Origin: Balaenoptera acutorostrata
Lineage: Eukaryota; Chordata; Mammalia; Artiodactyla; Balaenopteridae
Direction of reading: 5' to 3'
Assembly (NCBI RefSeq): GCF_949987535.1
Contig: NC_080067.1
Location: 41,451,533-41,515,532 of the forward strand
DNA: 64,000 nucleotides
Below are positions 44,434 through 54,604 of this stretch, one piece after another (position 1 is the first letter of the stretch; each line of letters begins with the position of its first letter). A program made the translations under genes and the position numbers. The notes under the pieces are model-generated. The model did not search any database and had not been told where the DNA came from. It worked only from the letters and a program-made list of their open reading frames with translations.

Positions 44434-44765
44434 CAGCACGTCATTTTTAAAAAGCACCATCTTACCCAGAGTGACTACACATCTCGATTTATCCAGGACA
44501 GTCCTGGTTTTATTTGCATCGTCTTAACATAATTGTGAATAATTACTCTCAATGTGTCCTTGTGTGATATATTATGTGGTTGTCCATCCTTACCATGTCT
44601 TTTTATAGCTTTCATCACTACCTGATATCACATGTCTGTCTCCTCCCATTAGAATATTTGATAAGAGTTGACCATTTGTTCTATTCTCTAGTATCCCTAG
44701 CACTTAGAAATGTCTAGAACATAAATACTCAGTAAATGTGTTGAATGAATGAATGAGTGAATAGG

Positions 44766-45879
44766 ACATTAAGTACCTGATAATGTCAAGTGCTCTTCTG
44801 GGAACCAGAGAGGAAAAGTTAAATAAGACAGTCTATATTCAATGCACCAGCCCCACCTGAGAGATTCTGGTTTGACTGGTCTTGTGTAGAGACTGGAAAC
44901 AGATATATACATACGGGGGGTGTGTGTGTACACATGTATATAGTCAGTGGCTCAAGTGATTCTCATAGACAGGCCAAGTTGCAAACCTATGGTCTAGGAG
45001 CTATATGCCTGTAGAGGAGTCAGAGGTGAAAGGCAGGTGCGCTTCAGAGCCATCTCTTTTCAGTGAATGGCTAGGATGTCCAATCTGCCAAAATCACCAT
45101 ATTGAGTTTGGACATTAGCATTAAAATTTATGGTCTGTACATGATCTTGCCCAGTGTGGCTGGCCAGGGCTACTGATGAATTAAATTCCTAAATTCTGTT
45201 TTTGTCACTGGAAAAAGTGTTTACTATAGAGATAGAGTACTGGTTTTACAGAGCCTGAACAGCAAGACTGGGAACTATTTATGGTCCAGAATGTCTTAAG
45301 ACAGTATAAAAAGTAGGGACAGGGAAGTTGTCCATGGAGAACAGATTCTGGGACTTGATGAAAATGAGCACTTGGACACAATTTATTTGCTGCAGGGAAT
45401 AGCTTTGTAATCAAACCTGTGCATAACCCTAATTATATCCTTAGGATAAATTTACACAGTAGAAATGCTGTTAACTCAGATGATCTCTGCATACAATTTT
45501 CAAGATCATCTTTAATTACTTGGGAATTCACTTTTTTAAAAAGTAAACTTTTTTCTTATTAAATTTAGGAGTACTTCAAGTAGAAACAATTGAGTTGCTT
45601 AACATTCTAAGGAATAATAATCCTAGATACTTCAAGAAATCTTGGTAATTCTCTCCTCTGACAATTTATAGTTAGGCTTAATTCTCCCTCACTATATATT
45701 CTTAGCACTTTGCAGGTATGACTCTATTATAGCACTTACCACACTATAGTGTATTTATTTGTTTTCCTCTTTGGCCATACCCTCCACGTCTCCTTTCCCT
45801 CCCAGCACTACTACCCCTGCTCCAAGTCTACCTCCCCAACCCCAGAGTGTTTTCGACTCTGAACTCTTAAAGCAGCAGT
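44766..45879. other. Intergenic, mostly unique
   Basis: No gene. A (TG)n/(TA) patch lies at 44917-44942. The part at 45420-45500 resembles an L1 fragment ('CCTTAGGATAAATTTACACA'). Nothing else is seen. Confidence 0.4.
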
Positions 45880-46010
45880 GCCTAGAACATCTTCAAAGTG
45901 CAGAATCCTCTGCCCTCTGAGATTTTGATTCAGGAGGTCTAGGGTGGGGCTGGGGAATCTGCAGCCGACTTTCCCAGGTGATCTGGGTGGTCAGTTCACA
46001 GACAACTGAC
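45880..46010. repeat. MER5A, diverged
   Basis: Tracts 'AGATTTTGATTCAGGAGGTC', GGGTGGGGCTGGGGAATCTG and 'CCCAGGTGATCTGGGTGGTC' match the middle and right of MER5A. Confidence 0.65.
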
Positions 46011-47619
46011 AGAAAGTGGGAATTATCTTAGTCATCATTGCATAACTAGTACCTGGTACATACACACCCAATAAATGAATAAACTGAATGAATGGCCTGG
46101 AAAAAATGTGGGACTTCTCTGAAGGAATCATTTCATATAGACCAAAACCAGTTACATCAGAAAGCACTTTGATTATGTGCTGTGTGAATTACTCAACAGG
46201 TCCAAAATGAAGGGGATTAAAGAGCACACTTGGCTGTCATGGATCCTGTGAAGATAAGAACAGTCCAGCAGATGATGAGGCAGTTTACAAATACAAACCT
46301 TGGCTAAACAGAATAGCTGGTGATCTGGCATAAGCATTTTAGAATTCATCCTATTCATATTTTATCTGTATCATTTTCCAGTAAGCCTTCACTTTTCCTA
46401 GACACAGGTACCTTGTTGCCTCATCAGAGGTGGAGAAAAGAAGTGAGTTTCAAGAAAAAGATTATAAATGAGAAATATTTTTAAAACTTGGAAATGGTCT
46501 GCAAAGCGAATATTCTATCACTTTATGAAAATATGAATCTTAAGTTTACATTTATCAAGGCATGTTCATGTCAAGCTCTAAACCAACCTACCTCTGAGCT
46601 TTGAATTAATTCACCCTTCATTCATGCTGACGAAATTCTCTACTTTTAGTTGCTGTGACATATTCTCTAGTAGCTTTTTCCAATCTTCTCCCACCAACAC
46701 CATATTTAAGACCCACTTGAGGTAAATACATTTCAGCCAAAATCTTTTCTTACTCTAGGATCCAAGGGTGCAGAAGTGCCTCTCAGGAAACTAGGAAATC
46801 TTCCTTCAGATACATTCCAGGAGTTGGCCCATTAGTAACAACATCAAGACAGAATTTTCAATAATAGGTTTTATGTTTTAAAACATCAGTAATTCAGTTG
46901 CATAATAACAATTTGGCTTTTCTTTCACTTTGAATATAGTACATACATGCACTTTGAGTTAGGAAATAAGTTGTCCTTATGTACATAGAAAAAATTATAG
47001 CTTGGACTTAGCACTCACAGATAAGGAATTGTCAATCTGCCATTTATGCAAATTGGCTGTGTTCTCAGAACAGCATTGCTAAGAGCCAAGGCCTCTGCTT
47101 TCAAATCTCAGGTCTTTCATTGTGCTCTCTGAGTCATGCTAGTCAGTTTCCTTCTTGCTGTGGTAACCAGAAATGATTATCTTTCCACCAGAAGGTTGTT
47201 GGGGAATTAAGTATTACTGATAATTGTGAAAACAGAAAGCAAGAAAGAGATATTAATACTTTGTAGCATGTATTCTGTTAATAAAAATGAAAACAGGAGG
47301 TCTTTGGTCACTTGAAATTTCAAGTGGTCTCAGCTTTTACGTGAGTAAGTTGTTCATTGGAAGTGCTATACTGAACTGATCAGTCACGCTAAAGCAAATC
47401 CAGCAGACAAGGATAACAGAAATTATCAATAAAAGAAGTACATGGAAAGGTAATTAGAATATTTCAATCCTATAAGCATATTTAAAAGCAATTAAATGGC
47501 TTAGGGCCACATACAGAAAGTGTGCACATGCATATGCTATATATGTCGAATGTTATGTTTTGTCTTTTGTAGTTCTGAAGAGCATTCAAATAGGAGCCAC
47601 TTCTTCATGTACATGTAGT
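46011..47619. other. Intergenic, nothing recognised
   Basis: About 1.6 kb without a supported gene or clear repeat. A weak MIR-like tract lies at 47090-47170. Confidence 0.45.
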
Positions 47620-47630
47620 TATAATATTTA

Positions 47631-47662
47631 TGGGCCCAGCACGCTTCCGCTGCGCCACTCTG
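47631..47662 (-). pseudogene. Retroposed 5' half of initiator tRNA-Met
   Basis: Read on the - strand, 32 nt match nucleotides 3-34 of the mammalian initiator tRNA-Met (CAU) with no mismatch that I can see. They cover the acceptor remainder, the D arm (GTGGCGCAGCGGAAGC) and the 5' strand of the anticodon stem (GCTGGGCCCA). The copy stops in the anticodon loop, and the next bases TAA can belong to either the tRNA or the flank. It is bracketed by perfect 11-bp duplicates, TATAATATTTA, at 47620-47630 and 47663-47673. There is no A tail. The 3' half of the tRNA is missing, so it cannot be a functional tRNA gene. Known family: tailless retropseudogenes made by L1 machinery. Inference: the template was a 5' tRNA half cut in the anticodon loop. 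Confidence 0.88.
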
Positions 47663-47673
47663 TATAATATTTA

Positions 47674-48190
47674 ATCCAGTGACTCGAATGTAGTAGATAC
47701 TCAGTGAATAAATGATTTTTTTAAAAAGTGAATTAAGTTCAGTGACAAGAAACCAGTTAGGTAAAACTTATTATAGTTACTTGGAATGTTAAACAGCTAT
47801 TTGTTTAAAAGCTATTTGTTTCCATGTGTTAACATGGAAAACTGCTTATAATATAGTGTTAGGTAAAATAGGAATACACTGTAATGTTATTGTGAAAAAC
47901 CTGTGAATAAAATAAGACAGAGCATAACTATAGGAAGATGTTAAAATGGGACTTGAGAAGTTTCAACTATGGGTAGTCTTATGTCTCCTCTCTACTTTCT
48001 ATTTTTTCTTTAATAAACATGTATTTCTTAATCATATAATTTGGCATATCTGGAATTGGCACCAAATCCTATAGGAGTTGATGTATTGCTTTGTGGTAGC
48101 TCTTATATCTCTGACATACTAGGTCATGCTGCTGCTGTCTAATTGGTAGAGCCTGCAAGCAGGAAGACTAGTTAGAAGATAACTTATGAC
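47674..48190. other. Intergenic, with an L1-like 3' tail
   Basis: The part at 47835-48035 looks like an old L1/MER 3' end with 'TAAACATGTATTTCTTAATC'. A short L2/MIR end ('ACTCAGTGAATAAATG') lies near 47698-47714. No gene. Confidence 0.4.
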
Positions 48191-49384
48191 AGTTTATGTA
48201 TTAGCCAAGAATATGTTTAGCTACACATAACAGAAAACAGTTTAACCAAATTGGGGTTTATTTTTCAGACTTACTAAGTCCAGGGGTAGCCACTCTAGGA
48301 TTGCTGCAGCAGCTTTAAGATGTCCTGAATGACCCAGTCTCCTCCTATCATTCTGCTCCAGGATCCTTAGCTTATAGACTCCATCTTCATATTTTCCACA
48401 TCATGTTCACCTTCATTTTTGTCATGAGGTTCCATCTCCATCTTCATGTTAGTATTCTAGGAGGAAGAAAAAAAAGGAAGAAATGAATTGGGGTATCTCT
48501 ACATTAGCAAAAAAATTCTTTTTTAGAAATCTTCACCGTGTGTCTAGAACTATATCCCATGGCCACCCAAAAGTGTACGGGATCTAGGGAAAAGCATTTG
48601 CAGCTAGGCACATTGCTAGCCCTTCTCCTCAAAAAAAAAGTGTCAGGATCTTTCTAATAAGAAAGAGGTAACAAGCAATGTCTTTCCCTTCTTCTCATAT
48701 AAGGAATACTCATCCCCTCCCTTAAAGAAAGAAAAAAATCCCAAAGTCTCTGCAATGAGCTTAGAGTCCAAGATTCAGAGTCCCAATGATGTGGAGTACT
48801 CCCCAGTAAGAGTGTGGATCCTCATGCACCGGCACCAATTTAAAAAAGTTATCTGCCTCAATACTCCTATTAAGTAATGATGGATAGACAAGGTACATGA
48901 TGTTGGTAAAACTCCTATTCAGAAAGGCGAAGATGGAAACACACAGTGGTCACTGGCCCACAGAACATCTCAAATCCTGTTGGAAAGAGCAAAGATTCCA
49001 TGCCCTTGCTTAATCAGTCAATTCCTGGTTCTGTTCTTTAGGAGGATCTTACTACTCCATTATGTTCCAGGGATCACATCTGAGGCAGACAATGTGGAAG
49101 ATACATTTTCTGGAGCAGTAAAATTTTAGCAGTCTGAGAAGTCTAGATCCAAGAGTGGTGAGTCCAGAATCTGGTGTCATTTTTCCGTTTGGGCCAATTG
49201 ACACTCTGAAAGCAGTAATGGAGAGGTTGAGAACTAGCTAGAGTTCTCTATCGCCTCAAGGGAAGTAACTGGAGAGTGGAGGGTGAAAAATAAGTTGGAT
49301 TCCAAAGAGCTACATCCTGGGAGTAACTTTTAATTATTAATCCTTGATTGGGGATTAAGGTGATCTTCTCTTAGTCTAAGCATC
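48191..49384. other. Unclassified old repeat, then unique
   Basis: The part at 48191-48640 has the same layout as 12346-12800 (a 'CAGTTTAACCAAATTGGGG' tract followed by 'TCTCCTCCTATCATTCTGC') and is probably the same unnamed old element. The rest, to 49384, is unrecognised. Confidence 0.35.
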
Positions 49385-49855
49385 TCCCAATATTCATGGC
49401 CTCAAGCAGTCCCCTCCCACATAGACTTTGAGCCTGGTAGTGTGACTTGCTTTGGCCAATAACACATTATTAAGCATGATGTAAGCAAAGGCTTGCATGC
49501 TGAGGCTTGTCTTCTTGGAATGCTCCCTCTTGGAACCCCGAGAGGGGTCCATGCTGTGAGGAAGCCCAAGTTAACCACATGAAGAAGCCTTGTAGAGAAA
49601 AACCAGGGAATTCAGCCAAAGGCCAGAACAGAGGCCCAAGACATATGGCCCTAGTTGAGCCAGGCCTCAGCCATCTGAGACACCCCAACTGAGACTTCAG
49701 ATATCATGGAGCAGAGATGAGCCACCTGCACTACGCCCTGACTGAATTCCTGAGCCAGAGAATCCAGAATCATAAACAAACAAGAGTTGTTGTTTTAAGT
49801 CATAAGTTTTGGGGTCATTTGTTCACAGCAATAAAGAACTAAAACACTACTAAAA
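49385..49855 (+). mobile_element. MaLR-type LTR relic
   Basis: Forward LTR-like: 'CTTGCTTTGGCCAATAACAC', 'GGGTCCATGCTGTGAGGAAG', 'GCCCAAGTTAACCACATG', then 'GTTTTAAGTCATAAGTTTTG' and the end 'GCAATAAAGAACTAAAACAC'. A polyadenylation-like AATAAA lies in the end. It is the nearest LTR upstream of the TIPARP promoter, about 1 kb from the island. Confidence 0.7.
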
Positions 49856-50879
49856 GAATAAAGAATGTATAACAAATAACCTAATTGTTGAGAGAGAACA
49901 GAATTTAAAATACTTCAAAAGAAGGCATGAAAGGAAAGAAAAGAACACAGAACAGATGAAACAAATAGAAGCAAACAGTAAAATGGTAGATTTAAACTCA
50001 GATACTTGCTTCTAGGAAATTCCATATGTGAGTAGGCACACATCAAGATTTTGTCTCAATACAATTTGTAAAGCCTGGAAATTCTTGACTTTTACTTAGT
50101 AGTCTCTGAATTCTGTCCATATCATTCTCACCTTAGTTTAAATGGCATCAAGGAACCTGCCCTGATGCCATTTGTAATAAGCCTGCTGGGGGAGGATACT
50201 ACCCTTAATCTATTCTTTGCTGATGTGTCACTCAGTTTGGTTTAGAACAGTTTAAGAAAGGCTTGGAACCCTAATATTTATTACTACCAGCTCTTATTTT
50301 TTACAGGCTTCCATGTTTGGTAAGGTAATAGCTGACTCTTTCAACCCAGAATGGCTCCAAGTTACAGAATTAAGTCACTTTAGATTTCAGGCCACATGAA
50401 GAGAGTATCTCTTTGTGAGCTGTGTTCCTTTTGCTGCCAGCTGTTGGGGATACAGTCGTGATTAATTTTCTTTGATTTTGACCAGGGCCTCTTCCCCCCG
50501 ACACACACACATATATGGCGATTATATGAATTTAACGTAGCGTTTCTTCCTCCACCGCTGAAAAACTATTCAACAGACTCACCATCCAGGGCATTTTACA
50601 ATCCAGAAAATATGGCAAATTCACAGGCGGTGTATATTTTAGAGGTGAGTACATGGTGCCCCGAAAGCTCCATGAGGACAGGCAAGGTGTCTTGGCTGAT
50701 CAGGGCTGTAGTCTAAGCCTCCAGCTCACCCGGCATGCAGTAGGCACTCGACAAATTTGTTGAATGAATAAACAAGTCACTACCGTGTTTGTGGCCTTTA
50801 AAACACATATACGTGCTTCTACCGTCAAAACCCAAAGCTAGGTTTCCCTTCTGCAGTGGTGAGAATGTTTCCCGTGAAA
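49856..50879. other. TIPARP upstream flank
   Basis: No gene. The short L2 3' end at about 50690-50775 reads 'GCAGTAGGCACTCGACAAAT' then TTTGTTGAATGAATAAAC. A (CA)n tract lies at 50502-50510. An ACGTG core of HIF type lies at 50812-50816. The rest is unrecognised. Confidence 0.45.
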
Positions 50880-51203
50880 CAGGAATGCCTGCAACCAGGT
50901 CGGGCAAGCGCAGGCCGTGGTGCGCCGCAGGGCCTGCCTGTGCGGAACGGGGCGGGCGACCCCGTCTGGCCGCAGCGGCCATAGCAGCTGATCGCCTCCT
51001 CTCGGGGTCGGTGGCGTCAGGGGTAGGAGGCCTCTGGTGAGGAGGCAAATAAACAAAGCCAACCGCACAGAAACGGGTTGTTCCGTTTCACATCCTCCCT
51101 CTCCTCCCTCGGGTGCCTGAGTTTCCTCCGAACAAAGTGACCCTCCATCTGTCTGCAGGTAGGTGGAGCCCGCCGCACGGCGCGAACCTCCCCTTCTCAC
51201 AGC

Positions 51204-51210
51204 CACGCGA
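51204..51210 (-). promoter_or_regulatory. Consensus AHR/ARNT element (XRE)
   Basis: CACGCGA on the + strand reads TCGCGTG on the - strand, matching the XRE core TNGCGTG. Further bare CACGC cores lie at 51264, 51295, 51344 and 51612. Induction of TIPARP by AHR ligands is established. That this copy is used is inference. Confidence 0.6.
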
Positions 51211-51327
51211 TCCCAGGCGCTTGCGGACGCAGACCCTCCGGGACCCAGCTGGCGGCGAAAGGACACGCCCCCTCCAGGGAGCACGGGGCCGCTGCACGCA
51301 CACCTCGCGCGCCTCCCCGCGAGTGAG

Positions 51328-51349
51328 CGCGCATGCGCATGCGCACGCG
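51328..51349. promoter_or_regulatory. Overlapping NRF1 sites
   Basis: GCGCATGCGC-type palindrome units follow each other in a 22-bp run, then a GC box. NRF1 binds (T/C)GCGCA(T/C)GCGC(A/G). At least two and possibly three registers fit here. It is a typical core-promoter element of CpG-island genes. Confidence 0.75.
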
Positions 51350-51499
51350 GGGCGGGCCGCCTTCCCGTCACCCACTGAGCTCCCGGTCCCCTCACCCCAC
51401 CCCACCCCCCTGCCTCTCAGGCTCCGCCTCCGCGACGGGGCTGCCGAGAGGAGGCGACCGGAAGCCACTTTAAAGCAGAGCTCGAGGTGACAGGCGAGC

Positions 51500-51719
51500 G
51501 AGCCGGGTCGGGAGTGCAGTCGCGGATTTCTGCGCTCCCGGCGGCGGAATGGCCCGAGCGCCGCTCGCCGCGTCTCCGGCCTGCGACCCCTAGACGCCCG
51601 AGTCCGTCCCCCACGCCCATCCCCACACACCCCCCCTCCCCCCACCCGGCGCGAGCACTGTAAGCCGGCGGCTCCGCGACTCGGCTCCTGTGGTCCGTTC
51701 TCTCAGGCTGCCCGTTCAG
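51500..51719 (+). other. TIPARP: TIPARP exon 1 (non-coding), putative
   Basis: The 3' boundary is supported by CCGTTCAG followed by GTAAAG, a strong donor at 51720. The start is only estimated: a TTTAAA at 51469-51474 and an initiator-like pyrimidine/CA context around 51510-51520 suggest a start near 51500. In other mammals TIPARP has an untranslated first exon spliced to a large coding exon 2, which fits the acceptor at 54564. Other donors, such as GCAG followed by GTAGGT at 51159, could serve alternative first exons. Confidence 0.5.
51549..51593 (+). CDS. Upstream ORF in TIPARP exon 1, putative (14 codons)
   Basis: ATG at 51549 has G at -3 and G at +4, a strong context. It is followed by 13 more codons (MARAPLAASPACDP) and a TAG stop at 51591-51593. 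If exon 1 is as proposed, ribosomes would meet this ATG before the main start, which would lower TIPARP translation. The peptide looks random, so any role would be regulatory. It depends entirely on the exon 1 model. Confidence 0.35.
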   Translation: MARAPLAASPACDP

Positions 51720-54564
51720 GTAAAGGGCTCCGGGTGGGCTCTGAGGGGCCGTTGAGGGACCCTCTCTGGGAAGGCGGGCGCGGAAGGGGTCGCCGGCCTC
51801 GCTGCCGGCGCTCACGGATCTGGGGTGAGTGATATTTAGACTGCCTTTTTGTACTGAATTCACTCGGATCCCGTCAGTATCAGGACGGTATTGGTTTACA
51901 CTTCTTAGTCACTTCGGGCCTCTGGCAGGTGTATAAATTGGAGTAATTCGCTGAAGGGTTTAGTCTGGGGCGCCGGCGTCTCCCCATTCCCACTGGGTCG
52001 GGGAGACTCGGGGGTGCGTCTGTGCGGTTGCCCCCGCTGGGCAGACCCTGCGCGCTCTGGGGCGCAGATCGAGGGGGAGGGCACGGCCGCTGAGAGGAGC
52101 CTTCCGGCGGACCCGCGTTCCGGCTGCAGCCCAGAAGTTTGAAAGCTGTTTTCAGTTTAACTTTGAAGTCGTCGCCTTCCTCCCCGCCGGCCCGAGAAGC
52201 GCCCGCCGCGTTTCCCCGGCTCTTCTTGGGTCGAGCCTTCGAGACTCGCAGGACGATCTTCGCGGGAACGTCGGTTGAGGACAGAAAGAAATTAACTGTG
52301 GAAGGCGCCGCGAGTGGCTTCTGGAAGGGAGGGCAGCCAGGGCGGGAGTCTCTCGTTGGGTGGGAGGAGGCTGGCCCGGGGGTGTGAGGGCAGGCGGGGG
52401 CAGGATGCTCGGGAACACACGGGATGGGCCGCGCTGCGCGGAGTTGGTGCGGCCCGGGGTGGGGGGGGAGGGGAGCCGAGCTGAGCAAACTGCCGCGGCC
52501 GGTAGGAGGCGTCGCTCGAACCCGAGCGTTGCGCTACGCCCGGCCGGAGTGCTGAGTTTGGAGCGGGCAGTTTCCCCGGATGGTGCGAGGGGTCGGGAGT
52601 GCCCGAGAACCGGGGGCATCACGAGGTGAAGGGTGGAGCGGTAGGTCGCCTACAGCGGGGACTGGAGGAAGTGTCCTTCCAATCTTTATTTTTCTGTTAT
52701 GCAAACTAATTGAGGAACTAGATTCTAGTGACTTCCCCACTCCAGCCACTCCTCCAGTTCTCTGCCCCTTTCTCGGTTTTATTTCTGAGGTTGACAGAGG
52801 GCAAAAATAGGAAAAGTTGTGGCGTGTGTGTATGCACCCATATAAATGAACTGGGTTTCGTCTGTTTTGCCTTGATTGGGTGTGATAGGAGTGCTGTGTG
52901 TGTGTGTGTGCGTGCGTGCGTGGGGGAAGGCACAGGCCGGTTTGGTGTGGTGAAGAGGGAATACCACAATCTGTGCCAATTGTGCCTTGAGGCAAGAGCA
53001 CCAAATGATGAATAATAACGCCTGGTTTGGCTGCTTTCCAGTTGATTTATGTCTTATGTCAAGTCCCTCCTTCATGAAGCTTTCCCTAACAATGCCAGCT
53101 CACACTGAACTCTCCTTTTTCTACCTTTTCTTTTGTACTTACTGTGTGCCTTAAAACCTTGCTATATACTGTGTTTTTAATTTTTTTGAGTTTGATCATT
53201 ATGCACTTTTTACACATGTACATTTATGAATCTCTCTAATTAGTTCTTTAATATTCATTTTTCTGGGTACTCAATTTTATTTGTTGACCCATAAAGCCTC
53301 ACAGAACTAGGCATTTAATAGGTGCTTTTTTCTTCAGTAATTCAGCAAAAAATTATTGTGGAGCACCCACTATGTGCATTGTGCCAGGCACTGTACTGGG
53401 TACCTGGGATGCATACTTGATGAAGTCATGAGCCCTTGCATCAAAGATTTCTTTCAGTCTGTTGGACAAGGGAGAAGATTAATTGCTCATCACCACCCCT
53501 TTACCACCTGGCACAATGCTCAGTAAATATTTTCAGAATTAGTTAATGAATGCTAGATTGTGGAGGAGACACCATTCATCATTTTACAAAGTTTTCTTTG
53601 CTTTTTACTTTAAGTTCCAGTTTCTTTCAAGGGGTCTGATTCTTTGAAGAAAGCACTTTTTTAGTCACTGAGTAGTTCATTAGGGATCTGAAATGTTTTT
53701 TTTTTTCTTTGTTATTTTTCTATGCCTTCATTTGTCTTTTTGAAAAAATGCATATATGTAACTTTTCTGAAGACAAGGAGGCGCCTTTCTGTATTAGGAA
53801 GTTGTGTTTGGTTTCTAAAACAGTGTGCAGTGGTTGTTGCTGATGTAGCTTCTGTTACTAACAAGCCCTGATATTCTTCCTGAAGTAGTGGTAATGTTTG
53901 GGGATTGCAAAAGTAGACCCTTAACATCCTTGGGGAATATATTGGAACTTTCTGAATCTAGAAATGCTTCAGTAGGCTTTCTCCCATATAATATTTCGAT
54001 TGAGAGCCCCTGTTTCCTGAGTATATCCTCACACCCCAAATTCACTCACAATTAATTAATTAAAAACTGCAAATAACTTTGCAGTTTTTCCTACGTTTGA
54101 CAAACTTTTTTTTTTTTTAACAAAGAAATAGTTTTTGTCACCTCATGAGATAGGCAATACATAAACAACTGTGAAGAGAACCACAAAGCAGTAGAGATTT
54201 GGTTTCCCCACTGTCATTAGATGCACTTATTTCTACCCCTCACCCTCCACCCCATCCTAGACTTACTGTAAAAATTCATACCCCAGCAGAATTACAAATC
54301 ATATATTAAGTCCACAAATAAATGTCAAGAGCCTATTGGAAGATACTATCTCTCTTTCACCTTTATCTGTTGTGGGCTTTTGAATAACCTTGGCTTCTTT
54401 GGAGCCTTGATTTCTCAGTAAAATTTAAAACTGACCTGTAAAGGTGAAATACAGTATAAGAGGAATGATTTCAGGGACTTAGAGACTAGAACAAAACACG
54501 TTGATGAATGTATAGGATTCGGTTGTTGTCAGCTTGTAAATGATCTTCTTTCCTTTCCTGGTAG
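51720..54564 (+). other. TIPARP: TIPARP intron 1
   Basis: The first 0.9 kb is still in the CpG island. Further on: a (TG)n run ending in three overlapping GCGTG cores (52910-52922), a forward L2 fragment at 53035-53310 ('AGTCCCTCCTTCATGAAGC'), a reverse L2 fragment at 53335-53480 ('GAGCACCCACTATGTGC'), and a short L2/MIR end near 53510-53560. No young retroposon is seen. The acceptor is a pyrimidine tract TTCTTTCCTTTCCTG then GTAG at 54561-54564. Confidence 0.6.
52892..52922 (+). repeat. (TG)n/(GCGTG)n tract in intron 1
   Basis: TG repeat that passes into three overlapping GCGTG units at 52910, 52914 and 52918. GCGTG is the AHR/ARNT core, but the flanks (GTGCGTG) miss the preferred T two bases upstream. 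Confidence 0.8.
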
Positions 54565-54604
54565 GATTTTTTACACTGAGGAGCAATTGGAGCTAATCCA
54601 CATC

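Larger units (their letters stand above)
43330..44765 (+). mobile_element. L2 LINE, long forward fragment
   Basis: Forward L2: 'GTGTCCAAAACTACACTCTT', 'GAGGGATCATCCCTGGTTC', 'TTACCATGGGCCTAAAAG', 'GGAATGCTCTTCCCCTAAT', 'TTTCCTGAACAG', and the classical 3' end 'AGTAAATGTGTTGAATGAAT'. It hosts a CHR SINE at 43394-43715 and a tail-only insertion at 44403-44433. The 145-codon frame at 44013-44450 lies in it. Confidence 0.82.
50880..52640. promoter_or_regulatory. TIPARP: CpG island, TIPARP promoter region
   Basis: Roughly 1.8 kb of dense CpG and high GC, the only such block in the window. It lies about 2-3.7 kb upstream of the first coding exon of TIPARP. TIPARP is an immediate AHR target with a CpG-island promoter in other mammals. 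This block holds overlapping NRF1-type motifs (51328-51349), a GC box (GGGGCGGGCC, about 51348-51357), a weak TATA-like TTTAAA (51469-51474), five CACGC (AHR-type) cores between 51204 and 51616, and a strong splice donor at 51719/51720. Long open frames on both strands here arise from lack of stop codons in GC-rich DNA and are not genes. A divergent antisense RNA from this island would be expected from the human locus but cannot be shown here. Confidence 0.9.

Noticed and set aside
50838..52622. Several long open frames (up to 202 codons) on both strands in the CpG island
   Set aside because: GC-rich DNA has few stop codons. The frames overlap on both strands, are Arg/Pro/Gly-rich and show no domain.
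54587..54604. Upstream extension of the TIPARP frame by six residues
   Set aside because: It begins at TTG. The known mammalian start is the ATG at 54605 with good context.
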